A stretch of DNA of 57,466 nucleotides from CAYSEW01 sp964430245 (GCA_964430245.1 CAYSEW010000016.1:1-57466); one strand, 5' to 3'; shown: positions 1 through 8,928, numbered from the stretch's first letter. Notes: generated by a model from the letters alone, not told the origin. Numbers and translations are program-made.

Positions 1-50
1 GGCTCCACCAATTTCCATTTTATTTAAAACTTAAAAAGTACAAAATTGTC

Positions 51-1514
51 TTAATTAGTAATTTCCAACAGCTGGGAAGATTTGTTTTGTAGTTTAAAGA
101 TGTAAAGTCCAGCTGATAGGTTGGGCAGTTTTATGTTTCTATTTTGAGAATTAACGAATCCAGATAAAACCAGTTTTCCAGAAATTGAATATATATTGTA
201 CTGAGTATCTTCGTTTATGTCTATTTCTACGTTGATGAAATCTTTAGCTGGATTTGGATAAATTACTATTTCTTTTTGATCTTCTAGTTCGGAAATTTCA
301 ACTGTATTGGAACAATTGGGTATAATACTATTGTTAATATTCATGCTTAAAGCATGATCATATAAAGCATCGCAAATGTAAAGCCCATCACCTTCTCCAT
401 TAGTTAAAACACAAACGCCTACATCATTAAATGGATCAATTAATAAATGAGTATTTACTCCGCTTTCTCCTCCGCTATGGCCCCATAGCATTGCTTCTCC
501 ACCGCTGTAATAAAGTTTTGTGCGGTACCAGTTAAGCCCTTGAGTTGTATCCAGCATAGGAATCTGAAAAGACAACATGTCATTTACCGTAGAAGGACTT
601 AAAATAGAATTACTACCTAAGTTACCTCCATTGAGAAAAGCAATCATGAAATTACCCAAATCAAGAATAGTACTTCTTAATTGACCATTTGGGTAGTCTG
701 CAAAACCGTAATGACTGTGAGGTGAAAAATTTCCGTTTTGATAAGAGTATGGTATGGCAACCTGATCTGGATTGAAATCAGAAAAATGCCATGCTGTATT
801 TTCCATACAAAGCTCATTAAAGAGGTTGTTATCGCAATAATCATCGAATGGAATACCCGTACTAACTTCAACTACATATCCATTAAGTGCAGAAGCCATA
901 TTGGAGTATTGGTAGGAACTCCCAGGCGCTGAATTTATAAAATTACCAGTAGCGTTGTAATTAGAGCCCGATGTTGGAAAGTAGCTTCCCATACAATTGG
1001 CTAAGGAAATGGTTGGGTCGGGATAGCCGTAAAAGGAGCTCATTACTCCCCAATTGTCTTTTATAGATGAGGTGTGTGTCATTAATTGACGAATAGTAAT
1101 GGCATCATTGTTAAAATTTGGAATTTCAACTGTCCAGGGGAGGTAGTTGTTGATGTCAGTATCTAGATCGACAGTTCCTGCTTCATGTAGTTGCATGGCT
1201 GCTGTTCCAGCAAATAATTTAGAAACAGAAGCTAGTAGAAATGCTGTTGTGTCTTCTACTTGTACCGAATTAGCAATATCAGCATATCCGTAGGATTCTA
1301 CCCATACAATTTCGTTGTTTTTTACAATTATTGTAGAAACCCCAGGGAAGTGTCGAATACTCATTTCATTTTGAATTGTCGCATCAAGCGATGAGCTTGG
1401 GTTAGGGTTTTGTGTAAAAGAGATTATGGGGTAAAAATGAAATAAAAAAAGGAAAATTATTAGCTTAATTAATTCTTTAGTAATTAGAAATGATTTTGAA
1501 TTATTGTTTTTCAC
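51..1514 (-). CDS. Secreted serine beta-lactamase-like hydrolase with T9SS tail
   Basis: This 487-residue protein belongs to the beta-lactamase / penicillin-binding-protein-like serine hydrolase family (class C fold: esterases, D-aminopeptidases). A hydrophobic N-terminus ending in FTQN at about residue 36 acts as the export signal. The three family motifs are visible: SVSK at 96-99 (nucleophile Ser96 and Lys99), YSN at 203-205, and HSG in the WGHSGGESG segment. The last ~80 residues (YPNPAKDFINVEI, then GLYIFKLQ) are a type A T9SS sorting domain, so the enzyme is probably surface-bound or released. The substrate cannot be read from sequence; family members cleave small esters, amides or peptides. 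It is divergent from the MbnP-like gene, with a 140-bp shared upstream region. Confidence 0.9.
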   Translation of the reverse strand: MKNNNSKSFLITKELIKLIIFLFLFHFYPIISFTQNPNPSSSLDATIQNEMSIRHFPGVSTIIVKNNEIVWVESYGYADIANSVQVEDTTAFLLASVSKLFAGTAAMQLHEAGTVDLDTDINNYLPWTVEIPNFNNDAITIRQLMTHTSSIKDNWGVMSSFYGYPDPTISLANCMGSYFPTSGSNYNATGNFINSAPGSSYQYSNMASALNGYVVEVSTGIPFDDYCDNNLFNELCMENTAWHFSDFNPDQVAIPYSYQNGNFSPHSHYGFADYPNGQLRSTILDLGNFMIAFLNGGNLGSNSILSPSTVNDMLSFQIPMLDTTQGLNWYRTKLYYSGGEAMLWGHSGGESGVNTHLLIDPFNDVGVCVLTNGEGDGLYICDALYDHALSMNINNSIIPNCSNTVEISELEDQKEIVIYPNPAKDFINVEIDINEDTQYNIYSISGKLVLSGFVNSQNRNIKLPNLSAGLYIFKLQNKSSQLLEITN

Positions 1515-1614
1515 AAGATTAATTTTAAAATTTCTCTATTTTTATTATCATATAAACATACAAACTAATATTTATAAGCTATTAGAATAATTGAAAATGT
1601 ATATTTTATAAATA

Positions 1615-1632
1615 TTATGTTTTAAAACATAA
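1615..1632. promoter_or_regulatory. 18-bp perfect palindrome upstream of the MbnP-like gene
   Basis: The sequence TTATGTTTTAAAACATAA is a perfect inverted repeat of two 9-bp arms with no spacer. It ends 22 bp before the ATG of the MbnP-like gene, in the 140-bp divergent intergenic region. Position and symmetry suit a dimeric repressor or activator site. The regulator is unknown, and its AT-richness means chance cannot be excluded. Confidence 0.4.
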
Positions 1633-1654
1633 GAAAATTTAATATTTTAGAAGT

Positions 1655-2626
1655 ATGAAAAATCTCTTTATACTCACTTTTTTAGCCATTGCCACTTCTT
1701 CATTTGCTCAAAATGAGTTAGTGTTGAGGTTAAATCATCTGTTAAATGGTTCTCCTTTTGGTTATAATCAGGTTTTCCAATTGAATGGCGATAACAATGT
1801 CATGGAAAGATTACAATATTATTTATCTACCATTGATCTTACACACGATGGAGGTCAAACCACCAATTTAAATGATGTTTACGTCTTAGCAAGCGGTCAT
1901 GTAACCGATTATTATTTAGGGAATTTTAACATCAGTAACGTTGAATCTATTTCTTTTGATGTAGGAGTTGATTACACAGCAAATCACGGTAATACTACCA
2001 ATTATCCCGGACAGCATCCGCTTGGACCTCAAAGTCCTGCTATGGATTGGGGATGGCCTTCTGGTTATTTCTTTGTGGTTATAAATGGTAAAGTTGATTC
2101 AAATTCAGACGGAATACCAAACGACATGTATCAGCTACACGCTTTGGGTGATCAAATGCTTACTTCCATTTCTCCAATTTCCATTACTCCACAAACCATT
2201 GGAGACACCACTTACATTGATCTCATGGTACATACTGAAAGATTTTTGAATGGACTAGATCTAGTGAATGTTGGAATTGATCATAGTAGCAGTCCAAACA
2301 ATTTAACCATGTGTACCAATGCAGCTACAATGAATGTTTTTGAAGCTGGTAATGCGCTCAATACCACACAAAACACATTGCCAAATGATTACATACATAT
2401 AGACTATACTCTTCCTTTTGCACCTACAATCAATTACCATTTTGAAAATAGAAATAAGATCCATCTTTCCATATATGACATAAATGGAAAAGAGATTTTA
2501 TCTGAAGATGGATTGGTTAATCAAGGAAGTTATTTTCCATTAAAAGAATTCTCATCAGGAATTTACATTGTGAAAATGAACAATGGTATAAAATCAATAT
2601 CAAAAAAGTTTACTGTTGTTCAATAA
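1655..2626 (+). CDS. MbnP-family copper-binding protein with T9SS tail
   Basis: This 323-residue secreted protein has a signal peptide (residues 1-19, ending SFAQ) and an MbnP-type beta-sandwich domain. It starts ELVLRLNHLLNG and includes NVMERLQYYLSTIDL, which is typical of the family. The signature MDWGWPSGYFF segment (130-140; Trp132, Trp134) corresponds to the W-x-W-x-SGY motif of MbnP-like proteins. In characterised MbnP, a di-haem enzyme (MbnH) converts a tryptophan to kynurenine, which creates a copper site; whether that happens here is inference. Residues ~255-323 are a T9SS type A sorting domain (SSGIYIVKM). The next gene encodes the di-haem partner and overlaps it by 11 bp, so the two are very likely co-translated. 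No methanobactin biosynthesis genes are visible. Confidence 0.85.
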   Translation: MKNLFILTFLAIATSSFAQNELVLRLNHLLNGSPFGYNQVFQLNGDNNVMERLQYYLSTIDLTHDGGQTTNLNDVYVLASGHVTDYYLGNFNISNVESISFDVGVDYTANHGNTTNYPGQHPLGPQSPAMDWGWPSGYFFVVINGKVDSNSDGIPNDMYQLHALGDQMLTSISPISITPQTIGDTTYIDLMVHTERFLNGLDLVNVGIDHSSSPNNLTMCTNAATMNVFEAGNALNTTQNTLPNDYIHIDYTLPFAPTINYHFENRNKIHLSIYDINGKEILSEDGLVNQGSYFPLKEFSSGIYIVKMNNGIKSISKKFTVVQ

Positions 2627-3593
2627 GCTTTTATATGGTTTAATTTTTTTAATTTTTTTATCCAAACCTTTTAAAAAGGAGAGCATTCTTTTAATTCCTG
2701 AAGGATTTCCAGATCCTGAAATTCCTGTTGATAATGAATTAACATTAGAGAGAATTGAATATGGAAAAAAATTGTTTTTTGAAAAACTGCTTTCTAGAGA
2801 TTCTTCAATTTCTTGTGCTTCATGTCATCAACCTCAATTAGCATTTACTGATGGTAGGAAAACTGCAGTTGGTATTAAAAATAGGGTAGTTTCTAGGAAT
2901 ACTCCAACGCTTACTAATATCGTATACAATAAAACTCTTTTAAGAGATGGTGTTAACCCTTCACTTGAAGCACAAGTAATAGTGCCAATTCATGAAAAAA
3001 ATGAATTTGATTTTCAAATACTTTTAGTGGCAGAAAGACTAAAAAAAATAGATGCTTACGTTCAGCTTTCTAAAAAAGCTTATGCAGAAATACCCAACCC
3101 CGATAATATTTCAAAAGCATTAGCTTCTTATGAAAGAACCTTGATTAGTGGTAATTCTAGATTTGATGAATTTTATTATTCAGGAGATTCATTGGCATTG
3201 ACCGATAATGAAAAAAGAGGGATGGACCTGTTTTACAATCAGCTTTATTGTACAGAATGCCATTCTGGGTTTAACTTTTCCAATGGCGAAATTGTCAATA
3301 ATGGGCTCTACAAAGAATACCAAGATATAGGCAAGATGAGGTTGACGCTAAACGAAAAGGACAATGGCTTATTTAAAGTTTCTACACTAAGAAATATTTC
3401 AGTTACTGGACCTTATATGCACGATGGAAGTATTGCTACTTTAGAGGAAGTGATAGATCATTATGCTAAGGGAGGAGAAGGTCATGACAACCAACACCCA
3501 TCAATAGTTTCTTTTGAGATTAACGAAGAAGAAAAAGAGGATTTGATTTCTTTTTTATTCTGTTTAACCGACAGTTCTTTTATTGCTCAGTAA
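2616..3593 (+). CDS. MbnH-like di-haem cytochrome c peroxidase family protein
   Basis: This 325-residue periplasmic/exported di-haem protein is in the CcpA/MauG/MbnH superfamily. Two haem-attachment motifs are present, CASCH (67-71) and CTECH (212-216), as is the family block GPYMHDGS near residue 265. The N-terminal ~17 residues are hydrophobic and act as an export signal. The reading frame opens with TTG at 2616 inside the MbnP-like gene; no in-frame ATG lies closer, so the two proteins are translationally coupled. In characterised pairs the enzyme uses peroxide to oxidise a Trp of MbnP to kynurenine. A plain cytochrome c peroxidase is the alternative, but the overlap with an MbnP gene favours the MbnH role. 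The 3' end overlaps the convergent neighbour by 14 bp. Confidence 0.85.
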   Translation: MFNKLLYGLIFLIFLSKPFKKESILLIPEGFPDPEIPVDNELTLERIEYGKKLFFEKLLSRDSSISCASCHQPQLAFTDGRKTAVGIKNRVVSRNTPTLTNIVYNKTLLRDGVNPSLEAQVIVPIHEKNEFDFQILLVAERLKKIDAYVQLSKKAYAEIPNPDNISKALASYERTLISGNSRFDEFYYSGDSLALTDNEKRGMDLFYNQLYCTECHSGFNFSNGEIVNNGLYKEYQDIGKMRLTLNEKDNGLFKVSTLRNISVTGPYMHDGSIATLEEVIDHYAKGGEGHDNQHPSIVSFEINEEEKEDLISFLFCLTDSSFIAQ

Positions 3594-4134
3594 CAAAGAT
3601 CTTTCCATTGGATCCATCGTTGTATACAATAATGTAAAACTGGTTGGGTGTAAATTCACGTACTATTTGACCACTTAGATTGTATATGTATTCAATCTCC
3701 TTTTTGTTATTGTTGATGTAGCTATTGACTATATCTACTGAGCCAGCAATTCCATACCATGTTACTTGTTTTGCTGTTCCGTTGTTATCATTTATTTCCA
3801 TCACTATTTTTCCTTCACCTGCAACGTTATTTGGATAGAAATGTGCGTTAAGATAATAGCTGTCACCTTGAGTGATGTTCAAAGTTCCAGATGTAGCTCC
3901 AATTGGATAACAATTCGGAAAACAATTAGAGTATTGCCAACCTTGGGGAACGGAGTCTAAAACGATAGACCATGTTAAAGTTTCGTTATTTAAAGCATCT
4001 AAATAAGTGTTTTTCGAAAAGTCACCATCAGTAGAATTGCCGCTTAAAGTCATGTATTCATCTTGAACTGTAAAGCTTTGAGAGATGGAGAATTGAGTTG
4101 AAGCTATTATAATTAATGTAATTAATTGTTTCAT
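3580..4134 (-). CDS. Secreted protein of unknown function
   Basis: A 184-residue secreted protein that I cannot assign to a named family. It has a signal peptide (1-18, ending SISQ), then a predicted beta-sandwich region of ~110 residues. That region carries a WQYSNCFPNCYPIG stretch with two cysteines that could form a disulfide. The last ~40 residues (EYIYNLSGQIVREFTPNQ, then IIVYNDGSNGKIFV) resemble the short gliding/T9SS-associated tails in which a recurring 'yNLsGqiV' strand pair follows the passenger domain. The gene is convergent with, and overlaps by 14 bp, the MbnH-like gene. A functional link to copper handling is possible only by proximity. Confidence 0.7.
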   Translation of the reverse strand: MKQLITLIIIASTQFSISQSFTVQDEYMTLSGNSTDGDFSKNTYLDALNNETLTWSIVLDSVPQGWQYSNCFPNCYPIGATSGTLNITQGDSYYLNAHFYPNNVAGEGKIVMEINDNNGTAKQVTWYGIAGSVDIVNSYINNNKKEIEYIYNLSGQIVREFTPNQFYIIVYNDGSNGKIFVTEQ

Positions 4135-4230
4135 TTTAAACTATTTATAAAATCAAATATAATGAAAACTCAACAAATTTGAAAATTAAATTTTAAGAAT
4201 AATGGGGTGGTTTTTTTTTAAAACTGATGT

Positions 4231-4509
4231 TTATTTGATCTTTTTAACTTCAATATATTCAGGTCCTCTTTCTACAGGATATCCATCTATTTTTTTTCCA
4301 ACAACCGTAATTACGGAATCAATGTAAAGATCAAGGTCAATTGAATTGCTTCTTAATGCGTAATTTTTGATTACATGGGTTCCGTATTGATAGGTTGTGA
4401 TTCCTTGCTTGTAAATGGTTCCAGTTATTTTTATGTTATTTTTCTTATTGCATGAGATAATTGAAATGCAAATCAAGAAATTGAACAAAATGAATTTGTA
4501 TTGTTTCAT
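4231..4509 (-). CDS. Small putative lipoprotein
   Basis: This 92-residue protein has an N-terminal hydrophobic stretch ending in a lipobox-like IISC (Cys20), followed by Asn-Lys-Lys, consistent with an acylated envelope lipoprotein. The mature part is ~70 residues, rich in beta-forming residues, with no motif that I recognise (VGKKIDGYPVERGPEYIEVKK at the C-terminus). It lies downstream of the GH31 gene on the same strand, ~70 bp away. Its ATG overlaps the TGA of a short open fragment (4506-4586). Function is unknown. Confidence 0.6.
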   Translation of the reverse strand: MKQYKFILFNFLICISIISCNKKNNIKITGTIYKQGITTYQYGTHVIKNYALRSNSIDLDLYIDSVITVVGKKIDGYPVERGPEYIEVKKIK

Positions 4510-4586
4510 TGTTTTACAATTTTATATTTATAAATAATGCCATCTTCAAAAGCTACAGTATGATGCAAACTAAAAATGCTATTTAA
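4506..4586 (-). pseudogene. Possible remnant of a T9SS-tail-like coding end
   Basis: Between the GH31 stop and the small lipoprotein start, the +1-shifted frame is open. It reads about 26 codons ending FEDGIIYKYKIVKQ-stop. The ending KYKIVKQ resembles the last strand of T9SS sorting domains in this window (compare AKYKVVKQ, the end of the hydrolase at 6645-8081). Its TGA overlaps the next gene's ATG, as in a coupled gene pair. There is no plausible start codon of its own, so it may be the broken end of a lost gene or simply chance. Confidence 0.25.
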
Positions 4587-6561
4587 CTATAAATTTAATG
4601 TTTTTTACAGCTACAATTATTCTGTTATCTTCTGATGGTTTTAGTTTTAAAGCACCACAATTATCTACAAATTTCCATCCTAAATTTATTAAAGGTGTGT
4701 AATCGTCTTTTTGAATTTGATGAATAATCATAATTTGATTTCCAACACAAAATCCTGGATTATCTGTTTTAAAATCTTTTATAGTATGTTCTATTTCTTT
4801 AAAAATAGGTGTTCCATTTTTATTTTTTTGTTCTATTAATTGCTCAAAATAAGGAAGCAAATCATGATTGATGTCTGATAATTTTTTAAAAACATGAATG
4901 ATTGAAGAATCAGAATAAACCTGAATGTTATCTTCTGGCAATAACCCCTCGTGAGTTCTAAATACTGGAGTAAATGCTTCTAGCAGCATCCAATCTTTTA
5001 AAAGCTTTTCGTTTCTAAGATAGTTTTTGATAAAAGGTTTTTTAATGGATGTATATCCACCCACGTCACTGTGTAAAATGGGTAATCCAGAATAAGAACT
5101 ACTTAGATACGCATCAAAAACACTTCCTAATCCATCTTCAATAGATGCATCAACCATTTGATCTCCTGCCCACATCATGGAAGAATATTGTTCGGTTCCT
5201 TTTCCACCAGATCGGTTAAAATAGAATAGTTCCTTATCAGCATTTTCTTTAATTATTTCATAATTCAGCTTTGCCCACAATACAGGATATTCATTGTGTT
5301 GTTTTATGTTTTCTAATATGAATTCTTTATCCATCCCTATTGGATGCCACTCTGCAAAATCTGCCATCCAACCAGAAAATCCTTTGTCCACTAAGTTGGT
5401 CTTAATGATCTTCTTCATCCAATTGTATGCATCTTCATTAAATAGGTCGATCATGTATCCTTTTATCCCTCCAAATTCGAACTTTTTAGCAATTGTATTT
5501 TCCTTAATAAAATATCCTTTAGAAATCCCTTTTTCTACATATGGGCCACCTAAAGCAAAAAAGGGATTCACATAACCCAGTAGTTTTATATCTTTTTGTT
5601 TCAATATTGATCTTAAGCTATCAAATTGACAATAATGTTTTTGATCTAGCTGCCAATTCCATTTAAGTCTGCTTCCGAATTTGGTAGGTTGTTTGCCAAC
5701 CCAATCTTGTATCCATAGCGCATTAACCTTTACTCCTGCATCTGTTAAAGATGAAAGTTTCTCTAATGCCTTTTGTGTGCCTCCTTGAGCACCTATTATG
5801 GTCCCTAATGACCAAGATGGAAGTTTGTAGGGCAAAGGTTGATTAAATCCTTTTAACTCATTATTGGTTGTATCATATCCTAAGATAAATGAAATGGAGC
5901 TTTCAAAAATATCGAATGTAATATAGTCTTTGCTAAATTCTACTTTAGAATAACAATAGTCGTTCCAGCTAAAAGATCGATCCGAATTAGTTGCAAACTT
6001 CGTTAATGGACAATAGGTCGCATAGCTTTCTCCATTAACTCCAGCCAAAGATGTCCATTTGTTAATACTACCTCCACCTCTTCCAATTCCATTCTCTTGA
6101 GAAAGATTAATGATTGTTTTATTAAGGTCTCCGTATTTACTAAATTGTATACCTCCTCCATATATTTTTTCATTAAGGTTCCTTTTAAAAGGAATGTGCC
6201 AATGATTGGGTAGTTCATTGGAAGAAATAATTACCTCAATTTTTTTGTTGCCGATGTCTTTGATTAATAATTGTATTGCACTGGCTCCATTTTTCCATAA
6301 CACATATTTTTTGTTAAGATTTATAATTTTAAATCCTTCTAAAGGATTCCCTTTTTTGAAGGTTACATTATAGGAGCCTAATTTTTCTTTTACGTTAATT
6401 TTGCTGTTCTGGAAATATACTTTCTCCCAATCAATAGTAAATAGCGCTTTAGAAGATTCATTTTCTCTAATGATAATTTTGCCTCCAGTAGTGTCGATGT
6501 ATTGTGCTGAAAGAAAGTTTGTGATTGATAAAAATGAAATTAACAATAAGAGGCGAAACAT
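4579..6561 (-). CDS. Secreted GH31 glycosidase, probable sulfoquinovosidase
   Basis: This 660-residue family GH31 alpha-glycosidase has a signal peptide (1-19, ending FLSA). The catalytic nucleophile is Asp401 (GWMADFAEW, 397-405) and the acid/base Asp467 (MMWAGDQ). The residues that bind the sulfonate of sulfoquinovose in E. coli YihQ (Arg301, Trp304, Tyr508 there, from memory) have equivalents at Arg298, Trp301 (FGSRLKWNW) and Tyr503 (DVGGYTS), at nearly identical spacing. Ordinary GH31 alpha-glucosidases usually have GGF at the last position. The predicted reaction is release of sulfoquinovose from plant/algal sulfolipid headgroups. No sulfoglycolysis genes are seen nearby, so uptake and breakdown would be encoded elsewhere. 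A different GH31 specificity remains possible. Confidence 0.85.
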   Translation of the reverse strand: MFRLLLLISFLSITNFLSAQYIDTTGGKIIIRENESSKALFTIDWEKVYFQNSKINVKEKLGSYNVTFKKGNPLEGFKIINLNKKYVLWKNGASAIQLLIKDIGNKKIEVIISSNELPNHWHIPFKRNLNEKIYGGGIQFSKYGDLNKTIINLSQENGIGRGGGSINKWTSLAGVNGESYATYCPLTKFATNSDRSFSWNDYCYSKVEFSKDYITFDIFESSISFILGYDTTNNELKGFNQPLPYKLPSWSLGTIIGAQGGTQKALEKLSSLTDAGVKVNALWIQDWVGKQPTKFGSRLKWNWQLDQKHYCQFDSLRSILKQKDIKLLGYVNPFFALGGPYVEKGISKGYFIKENTIAKKFEFGGIKGYMIDLFNEDAYNWMKKIIKTNLVDKGFSGWMADFAEWHPIGMDKEFILENIKQHNEYPVLWAKLNYEIIKENADKELFYFNRSGGKGTEQYSSMMWAGDQMVDASIEDGLGSVFDAYLSSSYSGLPILHSDVGGYTSIKKPFIKNYLRNEKLLKDWMLLEAFTPVFRTHEGLLPEDNIQVYSDSSIIHVFKKLSDINHDLLPYFEQLIEQKNKNGTPIFKEIEHTIKDFKTDNPGFCVGNQIMIIHQIQKDDYTPLINLGWKFVDNCGALKLKPSEDNRIIVAVKNIKFIVK

Positions 6562-6644
6562 CTATTTAATAGTTTACATGAAGATTTAACTAAAGACCTT
6601 TAAGTTTTTTCTCAAAAATACAATTGTTAAGAAAATCGATTTTT

Positions 6645-8081
6645 TTATTGTTTTACAACTTTATATTTAGCTGAATTACCTGCTTGATTGCTTATTTCAA
6701 CAATATATATACCAGGTGATTGGTCTATTTCAAAATTAATTTGATTTGTATTAGTATATTCTTTAGTGGCCATCAACTTTCCGCTTAAGTCTCTTACATG
6801 AACAATAATTGTTTCATAAGTATTGGTTAATTGTAGGTTAATACTTTTAGAAGTAGGATTAGGATATAGCTCAATCTCTTGGTTGAAATTATAGTTATTA
6901 TCTGTTGTTAATGAAAAAGAATAGGGGGGAGATAATGTTGGACAGCCATTTGAAAAAATAACTTCAACAGTGTAATCTCCAGAAATTGTAGGGCTATAGT
7001 TAATGTTATTAGCACCAGCAATAGGATTGTTGTTCAAGTACCATTGATATCCAACTCCAGTAATAGAAGATGTTAAAATTCCTCCGCTTTCAGTAATATT
7101 GGCTGTAGGGTTTAGCTGACAGGTTTGATTATGGGTAATTCTATTTGAAGCAATCAGAGAATCCTGAAAGGTAGCAAGATCAATACAATCATCTTTCAAG
7201 GTATAGTCCAACCATAGGTTTAGAAAATCGAATGTAACAGCATGCTGTTCGGCTCTAGTAATTGAAATACCAGTTGATGAAGTGCTTTCTCCAAAATCGC
7301 AATTAAAATTAGGATTGGCAAAATAGCAATGCCCACCGCCATTTATGGATATGTATGTTTTACAGTCAGCAGAGATTGAATTGTAAATAGGAATATGATG
7401 ATCTATTGGTGGAGTGACTCCATCCTGACTTCCAGAAAATACTAATGAAGGAACTGTAACACTAATTGCAGAATTAATAGAAGAAACCCCATTCGAGGTA
7501 GATTCGGCAGGTGCTAGACCAATGATTGTTTTAAGCTGGACATTTCCATTAATACATAAAGAATCGGCAGCCAGAAAAGAGGCGCCTCCACCCATAGAAT
7601 GTCCCATAAGTGCTGTATTATTCGCAACACCATTATAAATAGGGGATGAGGTATTGTTTCCTTCATCCTGAATTTTTGTAACCAAAAATTGTAGGTCCCA
7701 CCCAAATTGTTGATGATCGGTAGAAAATATATTTCCTTCAGTTCTAGGGAAAACCATTATATAACCGTTGGGTACCAATTCTTCCCATAAGTTTTGGTAG
7801 GCGTCCCAAGCCATTACAAAACCATGTCCAAAAACAATTACAGGAAATTGACCTGTTGCAATTGGGGTATTGGTTCCAGTCGAAGTCGAGGGATAATAGA
7901 TTTCTGTTTCAATATTTCTATTGTTTCTGTCTGGATCCTGAAAAGTAATACTGTAATGCCCTATCTGATTTTGAGCTGTAAAAGAAAAGCTTAAAAATAA
8001 AGAGGCAAAACTCAAGCAAAAGCCAATTGAGTAATATATAGTTTTTGAAATACCATTAATTTTAATCCAATAAGATCTCAT
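6645..8081 (-). CDS. Secreted alpha/beta hydrolase with T9SS tail
   Basis: This 478-residue protein is a dienelactone-hydrolase/chlorophyllase-like alpha/beta hydrolase. A signal anchor (~18-37, ending FTAQ) is followed by the hydrolase core: VFGHGF oxyanion region (84-89), nucleophile elbow GHSMGGG (Ser162), an acid in SGSQDGVTPP, and a histidine in NGGGHCYFAN. After ~310 comes an Ig-like stretch (VGYQWYLNNNPIAGAN), then a T9SS type A sorting domain (YPNPTSKSINLQL, then PGIYIVEISN). It is probably an esterase or lipase acting outside the cell. Its first codons overlap the end of the bestrophin gene by 20 bp, so the two are likely transcribed together. Confidence 0.85.
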   Translation of the reverse strand: MRSYWIKINGISKTIYYSIGFCLSFASLFLSFSFTAQNQIGHYSITFQDPDRNNRNIETEIYYPSTSTGTNTPIATGQFPVIVFGHGFVMAWDAYQNLWEELVPNGYIMVFPRTEGNIFSTDHQQFGWDLQFLVTKIQDEGNNTSSPIYNGVANNTALMGHSMGGGASFLAADSLCINGNVQLKTIIGLAPAESTSNGVSSINSAISVTVPSLVFSGSQDGVTPPIDHHIPIYNSISADCKTYISINGGGHCYFANPNFNCDFGESTSSTGISITRAEQHAVTFDFLNLWLDYTLKDDCIDLATFQDSLIASNRITHNQTCQLNPTANITESGGILTSSITGVGYQWYLNNNPIAGANNINYSPTISGDYTVEVIFSNGCPTLSPPYSFSLTTDNNYNFNQEIELYPNPTSKSINLQLTNTYETIIVHVRDLSGKLMATKEYTNTNQINFEIDQSPGIYIVEISNQAGNSAKYKVVKQ

Positions 8082-8928
8082 TTACATTGTTTTTTATGTT
8101 TTCACAAATCTCATCTACTGGAAGATCATTAGGGTCTTCTCCAAAAGGATTTTCTATTTCTTCTGCCAATAGCTCTAGGCTGGCTAGTACATATAGTATA
8201 AACATGGAAATTGGAACAGACCAATAAAAAAAAGTTGTTGCCAAACCAATAGGTAAGGTAACACAATAAATGAAAATGAATTTTTTCAGAAATATATTAT
8301 AAGAATAGGGTATGGGTGTTTTTTTGATTCTTTCGCATTTACCTATAATATCTGTAAGTGCACTAATGTCTTTATCAATTGTTATGTATATGTTTCCAGA
8401 TATGGTTTTGTTGTCGTAAAGCGACTTTGTAGCAGAAAACAACTTATTGGCAATTAGGTTGGGTTCGTGCTTGCAGTTTTTTGCTTCATCTATAGTTAGA
8501 CGATCATTTAGCTGAAGCTCTTGTATATTCTTTTTATCCCTAAGATGATTTTTCAAGGAAATTGAATAATTGGAGATCATTTGGGCATAGTATTTTTTTT
8601 CTTTTTGCTGATCTTCAGGAATAAATGTTTTTGCTTTAAGTGCTAGGTTTCTGGATGTATTGACCAATGCACCAAGGATTTTTCTGCCCTCCCACCAGCG
8701 GTCATAGGCTGTATTGGTTCTAAATACTAGTAATAGACCTAATACAAATCCGAGTAATGAATGGATGGTAATGGTGCTTTCAAAATCTGTATAATGAAGT
8801 TCAATATAAACGATTCCTATTGCATAACCAGCAAATAGTAGAAGTACATAGATGAGTTTTCTTAACGTATCGCTTTTGTGGAATTCAAAAATTAAACCGA
8901 ACCAATCTTTAGGATTATACTTTAGCAT
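8062..8928 (-). CDS. Bestrophin-family anion channel
   Basis: This 288-residue membrane protein of the bestrophin / UPF0187 (YneE-like) family probably forms a pentameric anion channel in the inner membrane. The signature NTAYDRWWEGRKILGALVN near residues 70-90 is diagnostic. Hydrophobic segments at ~23-42, ~52-68, ~210-230 and ~233-250 match the four-helix family topology, and length is normal for bacterial members. It overlaps the downstream secreted hydrolase gene by 20 bp. The physiological ion and any regulation are not evident from sequence. Confidence 0.9.
   Translation of the reverse strand: MLKYNPKDWFGLIFEFHKSDTLRKLIYVLLLFAGYAIGIVYIELHYTDFESTITIHSLLGFVLGLLLVFRTNTAYDRWWEGRKILGALVNTSRNLALKAKTFIPEDQQKEKKYYAQMISNYSISLKNHLRDKKNIQELQLNDRLTIDEAKNCKHEPNLIANKLFSATKSLYDNKTISGNIYITIDKDISALTDIIGKCERIKKTPIPYSYNIFLKKFIFIYCVTLPIGLATTFFYWSVPISMFILYVLASLELLAEEIENPFGEDPNDLPVDEICENIKNNVNEILLD

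Noticed and set aside
1..50. Start of the window before the serine hydrolase stop
   Set aside because: Only 50 bp with no recognisable signal; too short to judge.
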